DNA from: Sanderia malayensis
Lineage: Eukaryota; Cnidaria; Scyphozoa; Semaeostomeae; Pelagiidae
Length of the DNA stretch: 64,000 nt
Direction of reading: 5' to 3'
Assembly (NCBI GenBank): GCA_013076295.1
Contig: RQOL01000531.1
Span: forward strand, 2,790,001-2,854,000
This document shows, piece by piece, positions 19,407-31,366 of the stretch. The notes under the pieces were generated by a model, which worked only from the letters and a program-made list of their open reading frames with translations, did no database searches and was not told where the DNA came from. Position 1 is the stretch's first letter; every line of letters begins with the position of its first letter. The translations under genes and the position numbers were made by a program.

Positions 19407-21056
19407 ATCAAAAAACTGGATGCATTGTAAGCAAGGATAGGATGTGATCTATGATTTGAAAAATGATACGAAAAGAAGATAAACTGGCTTTGCCTTGAAA
19501 ATCACCCATGATTTGAAATGTTCTTTGTCAACCACTGCATGTAGGCAGATAGCTTAGGGATTTAAATTTGAGAGAGATAGTTTACTTTCACGCTTAAACT
19601 TCAAAAACAAGCAGCAAAAGACACAACAAATGCATTGAAATCTGATGTAATAAAACTATACGAATTTTATCGTCATAATAACAAGATGAAGCGCTCCAGT
19701 TCAATCAAGGATCTCCCACCTTATAATATTGACACAAGGCTTAAAAAAATCAAATTATATACAACCAAACAGCCATTCATTCATTTTTCTATTTTAATTA
19801 AAATCCTAAGCTGTAAACGTTTTTCACTTTCTTCATCGGAGATGCAAAAAAGTTTTATGAAATGTGACAGCTGTAAAAAAGTAACTTTCAGGGTAGAGCC
19901 TGCACTGATGTTAACATTTCCTGGCAGTAAACAAGTCGGTAATTGTAGTTGCTGAAGGATCAAACGTTCGAGTACAAGAGAGGGGGTTCAATCTATTCGT
20001 TCCTCCACTCATTCATTAATTCATTGGATGAAACACCTTGACAGGATATAGATATGATTCATAATAAAATAATTAAGGAATAATATTAATATTTAATTGT
20101 GCATCTATTGTCAGTGGGGTCTTATTATTTTCAAATCAGATAATATAAACAAACGTAACACATATTATGGAAATACGCAGCGTACTAAAAAGTAGGGGCA
20201 CAACAATAAAAATGGAATGACAAGTGACACATTTACTCTTAGAAAGGCAACTTTTGTCCATAAAAGGGACATATTTAATGTTTTTGGAAAATAGTGAGAT
20301 CCCCCTAGGCCCCCGGGTCCTACGTCATTTTGGAAGTTCGAAAGAGAGGCTGATTGGACAAAAATGGCCAAGGGGTCTGGTAAGAGTTTGGAATAGATGA
20401 TTTGTTATCGTTGTTTGTGGTACAAGAGTTGATGCAAGACGCTGCATAAAATGAAAATCAAGATGACGATGATTGTGATCATGAAAATAAATACTAAATT
20501 ATCGTTTTAGTCTTTGATGTGATCATGCGTTCATTAGACTTTCACTGGTTATCATATAATTTGATTTCTATTTATATTACATTCATATCAAAAAATCTGG
20601 TTAATGATATTGAGTATTGTAAAGGAATCTGCTAAGCATTGCCTTATCAATGTTTACACGAAGAGATCGAGCAATTAAGCCTCATTTCATGACATGTGGT
20701 CAGTGCCAAATCTAACGTAATCAAACAATGGCAAGATTCTTATCGTTGGACTCACAGTAATAAAGCAGTAATCCACCGTAAAGTACAAGAAAAAACTCTA
20801 TCACAAAATAGATAGGGATGTTTGGGTGCAAATTTACTGATAACTCAGTTTGCATTTAACCGAATTCAGATGAAAAATCGACCCACCCATCCGAGCATAA
20901 ATAGAACCAGCAATTTTATTTTGAATAAGAGAATTGGTAAACTCTACAAAATCAAATTAAGATGGACAACCCACAGCACATAAATACAACAAAATAGCTA
21001 ATGAGGAAAAAAGATAATGAAAGAATTTCAGGTGGCCGGCTAGGAACAAAAATGCT
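19407..21056. other. Gene-empty stretch between divergent precursors B and C
   Basis: This is the shared upstream region of two divergent peptide genes. No coding exon is supported; a 106-codon open frame at 19635-19955 has no signal peptide or recognisable motif. Cis-elements for both genes may lie here. Confidence 0.5.
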
Positions 21057-21065
21057 TATAAATAG
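21057..21065 (+). promoter_or_regulatory. TATA box of precursor C
   Basis: TATAAATAG about 100 bases upstream of the precursor C start codon, with no convincing splice acceptor between them. This suggests an unspliced leader. Confidence 0.65.
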
Positions 21066-21165
21066 AACTGTCTTTCAGTGGCGGTACTTTATGGCAATCA
21101 ACCTGGCAATATAGCGTACCAAACTGCTATACCATATAATATTTGCGTGGAGCTGTGGAAAGAAG

Positions 21166-21525
21166 ATGTTTAAAGAACAAAGTATTGTCGTTTTTGTATT
21201 GCTCGCAATAGCAAGTCATGCGTTGGCATTTCCACACTTCATTTCAAAGAAAGAATTCATGGAGAAAATCTTAGAAGAAGAAAGAAATAAAGAAGGAGGA
21301 AGATTAGCAGCAGATGAGACACAGAATGTGATCTACAAGATATTAGCTACATCAGCATCACAACAAAACAAAGAAGGCGATGGTGATATGGAACAAAGAT
21401 CCTTGCAAACAAAGAGGCAGACCGGTAATAAAAAGCTCAAATGCATCATTTATGATCAAAATGGTGGCAAATGTCTGAGATATAAGATCGATTTTGTTTG
21501 GGGAAAAAGAAAAATAATGAACTGA
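21166..21525 (+). CDS. Secreted peptide precursor C, cyclic Trp-amide family
   Basis: A 119-residue precursor. The signal peptide is about residues 1-21 (IVVFVLLAIASHALA). A Glu/Lys-rich proregion ends at TKR, then QTGNKK, then the module LKC with Cys-x9-Cys (one residue longer than in its paralogues, turn DQNGG), LRY, and FVWGKRKIMN. Here the amidation signal is the textbook Gly-Lys-Arg followed by a four-residue tail, which independently supports processing to a C-terminal Trp-NH2. Cleavage at TKR would leave an N-terminal Gln that could form pyroglutamate; cleavage at KK would give a shorter ring peptide. The gene looks single-exon, driven by the TATA box about 100 bases upstream. It lies divergently from precursor B. 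I recognise no named family. Confidence 0.82.
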   Translation: MFKEQSIVVFVLLAIASHALAFPHFISKKEFMEKILEEERNKEGGRLAADETQNVIYKILATSASQQNKEGDGDMEQRSLQTKRQTGNKKLKCIIYDQNGGKCLRYKIDFVWGKRKIMN

Positions 21526-24230
21526 AAAAAAGAATTCTTTAAAGTTGTTGATTGAACATTTGATTATGTTTATTGACGAGAACATTTGATTATGAATGAT
21601 TAAATATATACGAAAAGGTATTACAAGAATAATGACCTGTGTAAAAACCTTCTTCTATTGTAGAGAATGCCTCTAGACATGTCTTACATCAGCTAAATAT
21701 GTAACATTTGAGCGTAAAGTTCATCGGAAATTTCTTAGAGAGAGAGAGAGAAACCATTCTGATTGATCAGGGGGGAATCAGAGACACCTTCTCTACCAAA
21801 GAGAACAAGAAAAGGTCCGACTTCCTTCAGCTTATCTTGTCGATTCGGATGTTCTTAATACACCGGGCATGCTTAGAATATGTCGCAAACATTAAATAAC
21901 ACAACATAATCTGAAAAGGAACTTTCTGCTTTCTTACATCTTCCTTTGTCAGGTAGGTCTAGCTCTACATTTAAGCCCTCGGGGCTGAGCTTTGCAGAAC
22001 ACCAAGTTGTTTTAATCTTAAGTGGTTTGTTTTAATAAGCTGTCGATGGTCGTCAACTGTACTATGTATCACAAATCACAATGTCTATCTAACACTCACT
22101 AACACCAGGCCAGATGATGCATTCATTTCGAAGAAAATTGATCCGATCATCGTAATACTGTTAGAAAATGCTATGCTTTCATTGTCAAGTGTTAAATTCT
22201 GTGCTTAAAAAAACTTCTATCCTTATTAAATGTTATCCCACTTTTGCAGCTAACTTTGAACATTTTATTTCTTGTGCATTGCTAGTTGAAGTTACCTTGA
22301 CACTTCGAAATCATTTTCATCGAATAAGAAAAGGCTTCCAGTCTCTTTAAGCAATAAAATATATAGCTAGTTGGATTGTTTAGGATATTTCTCACTGGAC
22401 ATATGCATTAGCCAGTGGACTTTGCTTGGTTTTAAGAGCACCAACACTCACTTATATGACAGTACGACAATGTCAGTCTGAGAATAAATCAAAAATCTCC
22501 CCTTAGGTAGATATTGATGGCGAAAAGTGATGCAAATATTTGCATTCAAGAAAAGCTACATATGCCAGCTGACATGCTTAGACTTGTGCATGCAGATTAC
22601 ATTGCTATCAAATCAGACGTGGACAACATTGGAGGTGGGCGATATCAGTGAAATGATGCTTTAATCTTACCACATAAATTAAACAGGGCCCAACAAAAAA
22701 AACCTTAGCCTCGTTTTCACCATTAGCCTCGCTTTCGCCACGACATTATGCCATTGATTTGTGGACCATTGTGACTTTATGTCGCTGTACCTATGTTATA
22801 CATGCTAATCAATAACATGTTATAGCTGTACCATTAGATTAATTTAGTTATGATTAGCTGTTAATTGTATAATAGAGGGAGGTCAATGAAATAACAAGAT
22901 CATCATATCAATTAGTTCATAAGCTTACAGTTTTATTCAATTAATCAAATAGGCTGAATGAATCAAGGGAATGAATCAGCCTAAGGGGGTTGGGATATGT
23001 CTACCTGCTTTTGAATCAATCATCCATGGTAGCAATCTTCGTCCATTGTAACTCTGTTTTAAATTGGCTCAGACTTCTCAGTATCAGATTGTTTTCTCTC
23101 CATCTCCTCAAATCGTGTTGAATCTTATCCTATGCAATGTCTTATAATTTAGTGCCAAGTCCAATCAATTGAAGCAATGCCTTAGCAACTAGCAATGCTA
23201 GTAATGGTATCAGCAATTCAGTTATCTAATCACTTGCTTGCCAACGCAAATAAACAGTGGGATGTATGTTGCCTTATCTTGCAAGCTAAGTCACTGTCAT
23301 TCACTTGCTTCAAAGAGTAAGTACTTCTGTGGGACAAAAAAATCCATTTCACGTCATTAATCCATTGATGAAAACAATAAAATAATTTTCTCGTGAAAAG
23401 GGCTTTGATTTCTGTAATAATGCAACATCAACGAGTTGACGCCCCAGCATATGAATTGAAATGAAAATCAAGTTTAGTGGTTAACGTTATCAAACCTCTG
23501 TCCCGATACTTTGTCATCGTGAAACCAAGATTAGTTTAGATGGTTTGAATTATGTTGCTTTTTTGTTACGCTACGTTCTATTGGGTTATTCAATGAGCAC
23601 GACTCACAATACTAATGTGCATAGAACTGGGTCAACTTGTAGCCAGCGCAATACATCGTAAGGGGAAACAGCTGTAAATCTGTGCACGCCTTTTTTATAA
23701 GATTATAAAAGTATAGTTTATGAGAATATCGAGACTTGAACCCTCTACAATTTGAGGACAATGCAAAAATAAAGCCAGACTCGAGACTTTTTGCTCGTCT
23801 GAGCTTTCTCGCAAAACAAGACAAGCTTAAGAATAATTCCAGGCTCGAAATCGAAATATTAAGAATATTGAGCATCGGCAAAAACTGGTATTAAACTGGC
23901 AAATTAAAGTGTATGGCTGGTAATAATATGCCTTCTACAACAGAATCTATGTGTTAGCTACCTTATTCAAGTTGCTATAGACGAGAAATTGTGAGCAAGT
24001 AAATCATTTTCTCACACCTACGAATCATTAGCAAAATTGTTAAATATAAAAACGACAAATACTGTTGCTCTTTTGGTTGTAATGTTGATTATAATTTAAT
24101 AGCCCTATTGACTGTACAAGAACACACAGCACATGTTTGTATATTGGCACAAGTGTGACATTTATCAACAGTAAAAAGCCAGTCATCTCGACAAATTAAT
24201 GCAAAAGAGCAAGAGCATCATAAAATCATA
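21526..24230. other. Gene-empty stretch
   Basis: Follows precursor C. No coding exon, RNA gene or transposon is supported. Confidence 0.5.
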
Positions 24231-24407
24231 GAGAATGTGGACTGCTTCAGCTTTTAATTAAATCGCATTGTGTAACTCTGATAGTATAGACAGTAGTGTA
24301 AATTACAGAATATATTCGTCTTCATTCTTGTATGCAACGGTAAATGACAGAGAAAAAGATAGTGGACGGGTCATTTAACGCACGGGACAAGCAGGTGATC
24401 TATATGA
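24231..24407 (+). pseudogene. Relic of precursor D: last codons plus 3' flank
   Basis: About 177 bases align closely with 29904-30080, which is the final codons and 3' flank of precursor D. The Met-Trp-Thr codons before the stop are still readable, but the terminal Gly and stop are lost (Ala-Ser follow), and an in-frame TAG lies only a few codons upstream. No ring, proregion or signal peptide can be read upstream. I take it as a truncated duplicate. Confidence 0.7.
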
Positions 24408-27237
24408 ACATTTTGAGACAAAATCATCAATATGTGACACGTCAAAATATCACCAGCTAAATTTCTCTTCTCCTAGCCAACAACTGCCTGCCTGCCTTAC
24501 AAAGGGGATCACAGTGGACATACTGCAATCCCAATACGTGCTGCTTTGTCTGTAAAAAGGTCTTGCCATCATGTAACCTTACACAATGTGAATTACAGAA
24601 TAATGTAAATTCACATATGTTGGCAATAAACTCGCTACCTCAACTAAAACATTGTGGTCAGGGTGTGTTCATAGAGATGAAAGTGTGGACCCTTTTAAAT
24701 CAAAAACATTTCAAACTATTGATCATCATAATGTTTTTCTGCACCTATTAACGTCATAGCGTTTAATTGCGAAGAGCTGGGAGAGGGAGAGATAGCAAAG
24801 TGTCTTTATGCACACATATTCAGAAGTGCTCTCTATCAGGCGACGTACATATACATCATTATCAAAATACATCAATCATGCTATTATTATTGGTTGAGAT
24901 TTTGGAATTCCCAAATTGAGCAGGGGGGTTAGTCTTCAGTTACAAAAATTGCATAACCATACTGTTAATTAAGGAAATAAATCTTTGAAGTTTTGACTAG
25001 GAATGCTGAGCATGCCAGAGCTATAGTAACTGTTCATTTTTTAATATAAACGAGAAACTTTTTTCAATATCACTATATTCAGAAACATTCCTAGAAAATC
25101 TCAAAATTGCCTCAAGCACGCCCCATACCAATTTGCATGGACCTATTTGCATAGAGATATTTAGAAGATGACGTTGAATGATGGACCATTTTGATCCATG
25201 GAAATCCAGGCTCAAAGTCTTATACATTCTTCCTTGGGGTAAATTCCAAATTGACCGAGAATTCACTTGATAATAACCCAAGTAGTAAAAAGAAAACTGC
25301 TTGCAGAACATCAAACTTAATAGAGAAAGATTGTGCAAAGCTGTCATCTGATCTTTACTTAATACTAACTTGTGCCTCCTTGTGTGAGCGAACAGTTAAA
25401 TTATGTCAATAACAAGATAATAAAGAGACAAACTCGCAAAGTTCTTTGGTACATATGGATTAGTATTTGTCTTATCATCTTGACGAAGAAATTTCATGGA
25501 AATTAACAGGGCTTTATTCTTGGTGTTAAGAGTAATTGTCGCCATGGGTCTGGATTCGCTTATGATCCGTCTCTCACTGAATCAAACATGATCAAATTGA
25601 TAGACAGTTATAATGAAGTTGTTATATTGACAATTGCAAGCATTGTACATTGTATCACTGTAGTTTCCTTGTCATAAAACCAATGACATTAAATCAGATA
25701 GTTACCAGATTGATAAAGACTTGAGGCAAGAAGATGTCTGTTTAGTATTGACCTCTTATTGGTTTCTTAGCAAGACAAGCCTCATAATCAGTTCACATTA
25801 ATCTAACAAAACCGGGCATGCTTCATTCTGGCATTTTACGCATTTGATTTGCTCCATGGCAGCAATATTGCCAATCTGGAAATAGGAATCACTACCTGGT
25901 CCAATATAACACAGCACATTTTCTCATGAACTTTAATGGGCACGTTACACGGACAGATTCGGACTGAATGGCTTCAAATGTAACCAGCAATTGTTATTAA
26001 ATAAAAAAGACCTCTTTACTAAATATGTTTAGTAACGTTAGAGGTTGTTGTACACCGACAAACCCATTGGTATGATAATACGAGTGACAGCCTGCACGCC
26101 TATTAATATAGAACCATGCAACGCCTATATAATTACACTCTATTATAACTGTATGATGCATGAAGCAAACAATTCAATATTCAATATCATAGAAGGAAGT
26201 GCCTTGGTAGATAATGTACTTAGGAATAGTACCAGACACAGACAGATTCAAAGTAGAAGCAACAGCGAAGGCACAGTTAATCTACCACAGATCGTGATCC
26301 ATTTGAGCATTCCAATGTCTTGTTGGTGACCGCGACACTGTAGTATATGATGTGGAAGGAGGGGACATTAACGCCCCTGGTATATCCATGTCAAAATAAG
26401 CTACCCAAATCTAGTTAGGACGAGTTTGAGCGACAATTTTAAGGAGAGAGCAGAGAGGATGCTACATAGTCGATATTCGTGTTACTTGATCTACAAAAGT
26501 AGCTAGTAGCTACAGCATACCTTGATCAATGCTAGTTCTATTGTCTTCTATATATGCACATCCTCTTTGATTTCCTATAAAAATAAAATAACAATGCCTG
26601 GTATTTTATCGCGAAAATGCAGCTATAAAGGGCATTCAGGTCTATGTTAAGATCGAGGTATTTTTTAATCATACATGACAAAAATAAACGCTATACAGCC
26701 AGACGTGCTACTGCACCTCCTGCAACCAAGCATTTGACGCAAGATGGCTGACAGTGATATTTCTTAATTATAACTATGCTCAACTAATTGCATTTTAAGT
26801 AGCATGTATATTTGACCAATTAAATATAGAACATCAGATGCGAATACGTAGTTAAGGGAGTAGTTTTGGGTATTGTGAATTACACGGTAAATGTTGTTCT
26901 TGTAAGCCAAGGTACTTTCTCTCTCCATTCGTACATTCTTTAATACATATAAATCTTGGGAAAACAGACAACACTAACATTTTAAATGAAATATTGGTGT
27001 ATAGAAAACGTCTCTACCAAGCATTGTGAATAGTCAGAGAGAGCTGATTGATTTGTGACTAAAAAATTAAGAACAGATCATCTCTAATCTACCCCCGATG
27101 GTATTAGAGTCTGAAATGGTTAAATATGATATCAGTGCAATGAAAAGAACAAGACAATGATCTTATGATTCAAACCGTTATAAATTAGTCATTGATTAGA
27201 AAGAAGCCACACAAAAGAACCACGCGTCAGCCGAGGC
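24408..27237. other. Gene-empty stretch
   Basis: No supported coding exon. Short open frames at 25021-25412 and 26045-26329 lack features of real genes. Confidence 0.5.
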
Positions 27238-27433
27238 TATAAAACCGATGTAACGGATTCAACTTGCACTTCTCCTAAACGCATTGTGGTCAGTGGTCGA
27301 AAGTTTGACTAACAAAACAACGAACTCTTACTTTCAACGAACGAACGCATTTGATTTCAATCGTCCAGATTGTTGATTAACTGCATAAACTCGATTGCAA
27401 ACTCGAATGCAAAAGCGATATATGAAATATCAG
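27238..27433 (+). promoter_or_regulatory. TATA promoter with a candidate 5' noncoding exon
   Basis: TATAAAA at 27238-27244 is followed about 190 bases later by a good donor (CAG then GTTAGT, exon end 27433). No start codon here opens a convincing frame. The next plus-strand acceptor with a gene behind it is TTTCTTCTAG ending at 29558, eight bases before precursor D. This could be a distal first exon of precursor D, mirroring the split leader of precursor B. The link is inference. Confidence 0.45.
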
Positions 27434-29448
27434 GTTAGTCATTTTTACATTTTGCAACCAAATGCATAGTAATGATGATGTATTTCTTTAGTTGGTTACT
27501 TATTTAAATCCTCCTCGCTACGCTTTCAATCAACATCTTTATTGAAATCTTGCGTATTATGCTGGCAATTAATAGTGCATTTAGATTAAGCTTAGGGCAT
27601 ACAAAAGTAGATGTGAAATTTATAAAGTAAACATTGGATAAAGAAAACAGGGCGGGCTATATATGGAATGGAGTTATTACACATTTTTTATAATACCATT
27701 TTTTACTCAAACCGTTTGAGCAACTTCCCAGTTTCAGTACTGAAAATTTCTCGAGGTTTTCTGATCAATAATTGAAAAGTTTTAAGTTACCGAATATTCG
27801 CATAGACGGAAGTGTAATGTTATGTTATGAATAAGATTTTTAACCTTATATGTTGATAGATTGCTTGCAATACAATTTTTCCTTGAAATTTTGAGTAATT
27901 TTTGAATATTCACGAGGTTTCAAAAGTCGGGTACAGAAAATTCTTAGCTCTTTTACGAGCCGAGCACTGCTTTCTTGTCGAGCACTTTCGTATTGAAAAA
28001 CGTGGTGTGAGTACATCACCTTCGGGAAAGAAAACAAACAGGAAATTATATTTGGGATAATTAACTGGGGTCTCACATTTGCAGCACCATAAAAACGAAA
28101 TGCGTGGAGTAAGTGAGGAAGCTAAACGTTCTGATTGAAAAACTGGTCTAAATGTGTGACAAATTACGACTAAAATTACAATAGCAAGTTGTTATATGTG
28201 GAACTGCTGTTCAATGATAAAATAAAACATCAATTGTTATGCCGAATAAATTAAGGCAATTACAATTAAGGAAACTGAAATGTCTGATGGAATAATTTAA
28301 TTTGATACCATTTGGCAAACATCCCAATATGAGGGTGGAGATACGGGGTTTAAGAACCAAATGAAATTGAATATTAGATCGATAAAAATTGTAATTACTC
28401 GAGATTTTTAGATATCGTCACTGAATAGTTGTCAGTCAATTTTCATCATCATCTTCTATGAATAAAGCCAAATAAAAGATTAAGAGTTTAAGAGAACCAT
28501 TGACTTATCGGTGTCTTTACATTTCGAATTAAGCTTATATTGGCAAAATAACAACGGTGTCTGTGAATGCAAAATGCCAACGTAAAATTAAGGATCCCAG
28601 CTTCAACCAATGCACTCAAACAATAATTGTACGCTAATGGTTCTGCTTTAATAGCGGTGGCGATGAGCATAGTTACCGCAAATGATAAGAGGGAAAGTCA
28701 TATATGAAATAATACAAAGTTAAAGGTTCAATTTTCACAGATGTAAACTTTACAAAGTTCTATTGCCTCGGGGTATTTTTGCATCGTGTTTACATAAGTG
28801 GACCAAGTAAATACATATCGTATTTGTTGTTTACGAAACAGGTTTATGAGCATGTCTCTTTGTTTGATAAAGTAAATAATTTGGGTATTTTAAGGCTGTG
28901 TTAACGTTCTGCTTTTGCTTGCCGGGACAAATTACTTCTAGAAAGCAGTTGGGTAGCAAATAGCAGGCAACAATCTAAGGTGAAGTGATCACCACTTTGT
29001 GCAGTGATGAATAATAACAATAATAATAATGTCACACAAAACGAAAGTTCGTTATATCCGGGGTTCGTTATTTCGGGATTCCAATGTTTATTATTTTGTG
29101 CAGTGATGAATATTCCTTAGAATATTGCCTGGCAAATAGTCATGAAATAAGCATCTCATTGCGTCGAAATGTCACTGATAACTCACAAACTTCTTGAATA
29201 AAGCAGTGACAGATGTGAATTCATTTGAGGATGACATGATCAATATAGATCATTAAAAACAATACCTCAAAATGTAACGAGATTATAAACAAGTAGAAAA
29301 CGGTGCAGCCAGTAACGCCTTTCCGCTTACGCACCGAATACAAAGAAATTCCGCCAGAATTGGCACAATCTATTGATTTTCCAAAAATATTTCTATCCTA
29401 CGTGTTGTTGACATTGCGGATGAATGCTTCTAGGAGCCAGCCAAAGAG
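27434..29448. other. Gene-empty stretch, possibly a leader intron of precursor D
   Basis: No coding exon is supported. If the 27.2-kb exon belongs to precursor D, this is its intron. Confidence 0.4.
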
Positions 29449-29457
29449 TATTTAAGG
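29449..29457 (+). promoter_or_regulatory. TATA-like element of precursor D
   Basis: TATTTAAGG about 110 bases upstream of the precursor D start, the same spacing as the TATA box of precursor C. Confidence 0.5.
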
Positions 29458-29565
29458 ATTAGAGAGAGACCTTCCAGTCAATACCTTCTGAATTATCTAA
29501 GCTTGCGTGGCCGACTAGAACTACTGCAATCTATTATAAAGACTTTGTGTTTCTTCTAGAATAAG

Positions 29566-29922
29566 ATGGCACTTAAAGCATTGCTTTTCACTTGGTTGTG
29601 TTGTGTGCTGTACAATGAGATGGCACAAGGAGTGCCAGTCCAATTAAGAAGCTTGTCACATTCACAAGTGAAAGAGGAATCTCACGAGAAGAGAATGGCA
29701 CCAATACCCCAAATCAAGGTATTGACTCTGCATGAAGTGAAGCAGTTGCTGAAGAGAGTCCTTCGCAGGCAAATCAAAACGGGGCAGACTACTTCAACTA
29801 CAGCAAGCCGCCGACAAAGAGGATTGAGAAGCTACAAAGGAGATCGAAGATTGAGATGCTTACGAAAAAATAGTAAAGGAAGATGCATTCGTTTTGCAGT
29901 GCTGGGAATGTGGACTGGCTGA
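29566..29922 (+). CDS. Secreted peptide precursor D, cyclic Trp family with Trp-Thr-Gly end
   Basis: A 118-residue precursor. The signal peptide is about residues 1-22 (ALLFTWLCCVLYNEMAQG). The proregion is strongly basic, with several KR/RR sites (EKR, LKR, LRR, SRRQR). The module is GDRRL, Cys-x8-Cys with turn NSKG, IRF, then LGMWTG. The last residues differ from the paralogues: Thr sits between Trp and Gly, so amidation would fall on Thr, giving a Trp-Thr-NH2 end. Two promoters are possible (local TATA-like element at 29449, or a distal exon ending at 27433 joined to an acceptor at 29558). Its 3' flank is duplicated at 24.2 kb. Same GDRRL lead-in as precursor E, its nearest neighbour. Function unknown. 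Confidence 0.8.
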   Translation: MALKALLFTWLCCVLYNEMAQGVPVQLRSLSHSQVKEESHEKRMAPIPQIKVLTLHEVKQLLKRVLRRQIKTGQTTSTTASRRQRGLRSYKGDRRLRCLRKNSKGRCIRFAVLGMWTG

Positions 29923-30080
29923 GCTTCTGATTGAATCGCTTGTGGAACTCTGGTAGTATAGATAGTAGTGTTAATTGTAGAATATACACGTCTTCATTCT
30001 TGTTACAACGGTAAATGACAAAGAAAAAAGATAGTAGATGGGTAATTTAACGCACGGGACAAGCAGGTGATCTATATCAA
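29904..30080 (+). repeat. 3' end and flank of precursor D, duplicated at 24231-24407
   Basis: Directly repeated copy of the relic segment, in the same orientation and about 5.7 kb apart. The similarity starts in the last codons of precursor D and fades after the stretch CACGGGACAAGCAGGTGATC. Confidence 0.85.
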
Positions 30081-31366
30081 CAATGGATTATGAAAATGCG
30101 GTTACATTTAAGTAAATATATTGAACCCATGAAACATTGATTTGCAAAAAACAAATGTTGTTTGTGAACTTTTGAGGCATAAAGAAGAGATCTGCAAGGC
30201 TCGTAGAACATTTCGACGTCTTTATACAAAGATTATTAATTTATTCAGAGATATTGTATATATATAAAATGTATTTATTGTTCAAGCAGAGGGAAATAAG
30301 GTTATGAAATATATCGGTTTAAAAAAGATTTTCTCAGTTTGTGGTATCATTTCTGCTTATTGTTTGGAAAATATCCAGATATTAAATATATTGTAACAAA
30401 TATAAATCGTTTTTTTAATGTCTACTGCTCATAAGTGTGTGGTTGGTTGAGTGCGATAATGTAACAAGCTCACGCGACAAATAAGAAACCTCAGACGTTA
30501 GAAATCAGAAAACCAGACGTTGATATCATATCAATAGCCAATTATTACCAGCCTTACGTAGCTGGAAAATTCAAGCGTATGGATTTCCTGGGTGAATATT
30601 GATTTCCTAATTGACTGTTACTTGTCTTTGTACAAAAGGCAACTTGATGCCGCAGTTATTTCATAAATCATGGGAGGCGTGGTCATTCGTGATGACGATA
30701 AAAGTAGGCCTAAAATGGGTTCCTAATAGTTTATGGCTAGTAATTAAAGAATAGCTGGAAATTTAGATTGTAATTATCAAAATATGAATACCTGCATGTC
30801 TTACTCCGGCAAAAACACCTCGGGCAAAATTCAGCCAAATACAAGACAACAAATAACAACTTCAAAATTCTCGGCATCAAATTTCCTGCACCCACGTGGC
30901 TTTCATTCAAGTTGTTTTGGTGCTCCTGCGCTGCGCCAAAGCTGAAATTTCCCACGTAGCTTCATGCTTGAGTCCTTTGCCCGCAACTTGTCACAAAGAC
31001 AGAATAAGTCGATGAATGTTTGAATGTTTGATATAACTTCTTTTAATAATTAAGAATACCTTCCACCATTATAATAGATCATTCTTTGTCTTAAGCCAAG
31101 AGATTTAAAAACGTAGTATCTTCAAATAATATTGTATTAAGTTCTAACCCTATGAAAACAGATGTCTCTATTCAACTGAAAAGCCCTCTGCAGATGTTAG
31201 GCTTTCATCATGACATTTAGATGAGTTTGAAACAATGATAAAACGTATCCTGTTGACATACATGTATACATGTGCTTAAGCAAGACACATATGTCAGATT
31301 ATATATATTAGATATCTTTAGTTTTTAAGTTTAATCAATTATTCAAACTGAACTATTTCTTGGCTT
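30081..31366. other. Gene-empty stretch
   Basis: Between precursors D and E, which converge. Nothing else is recognisable. Confidence 0.5.
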
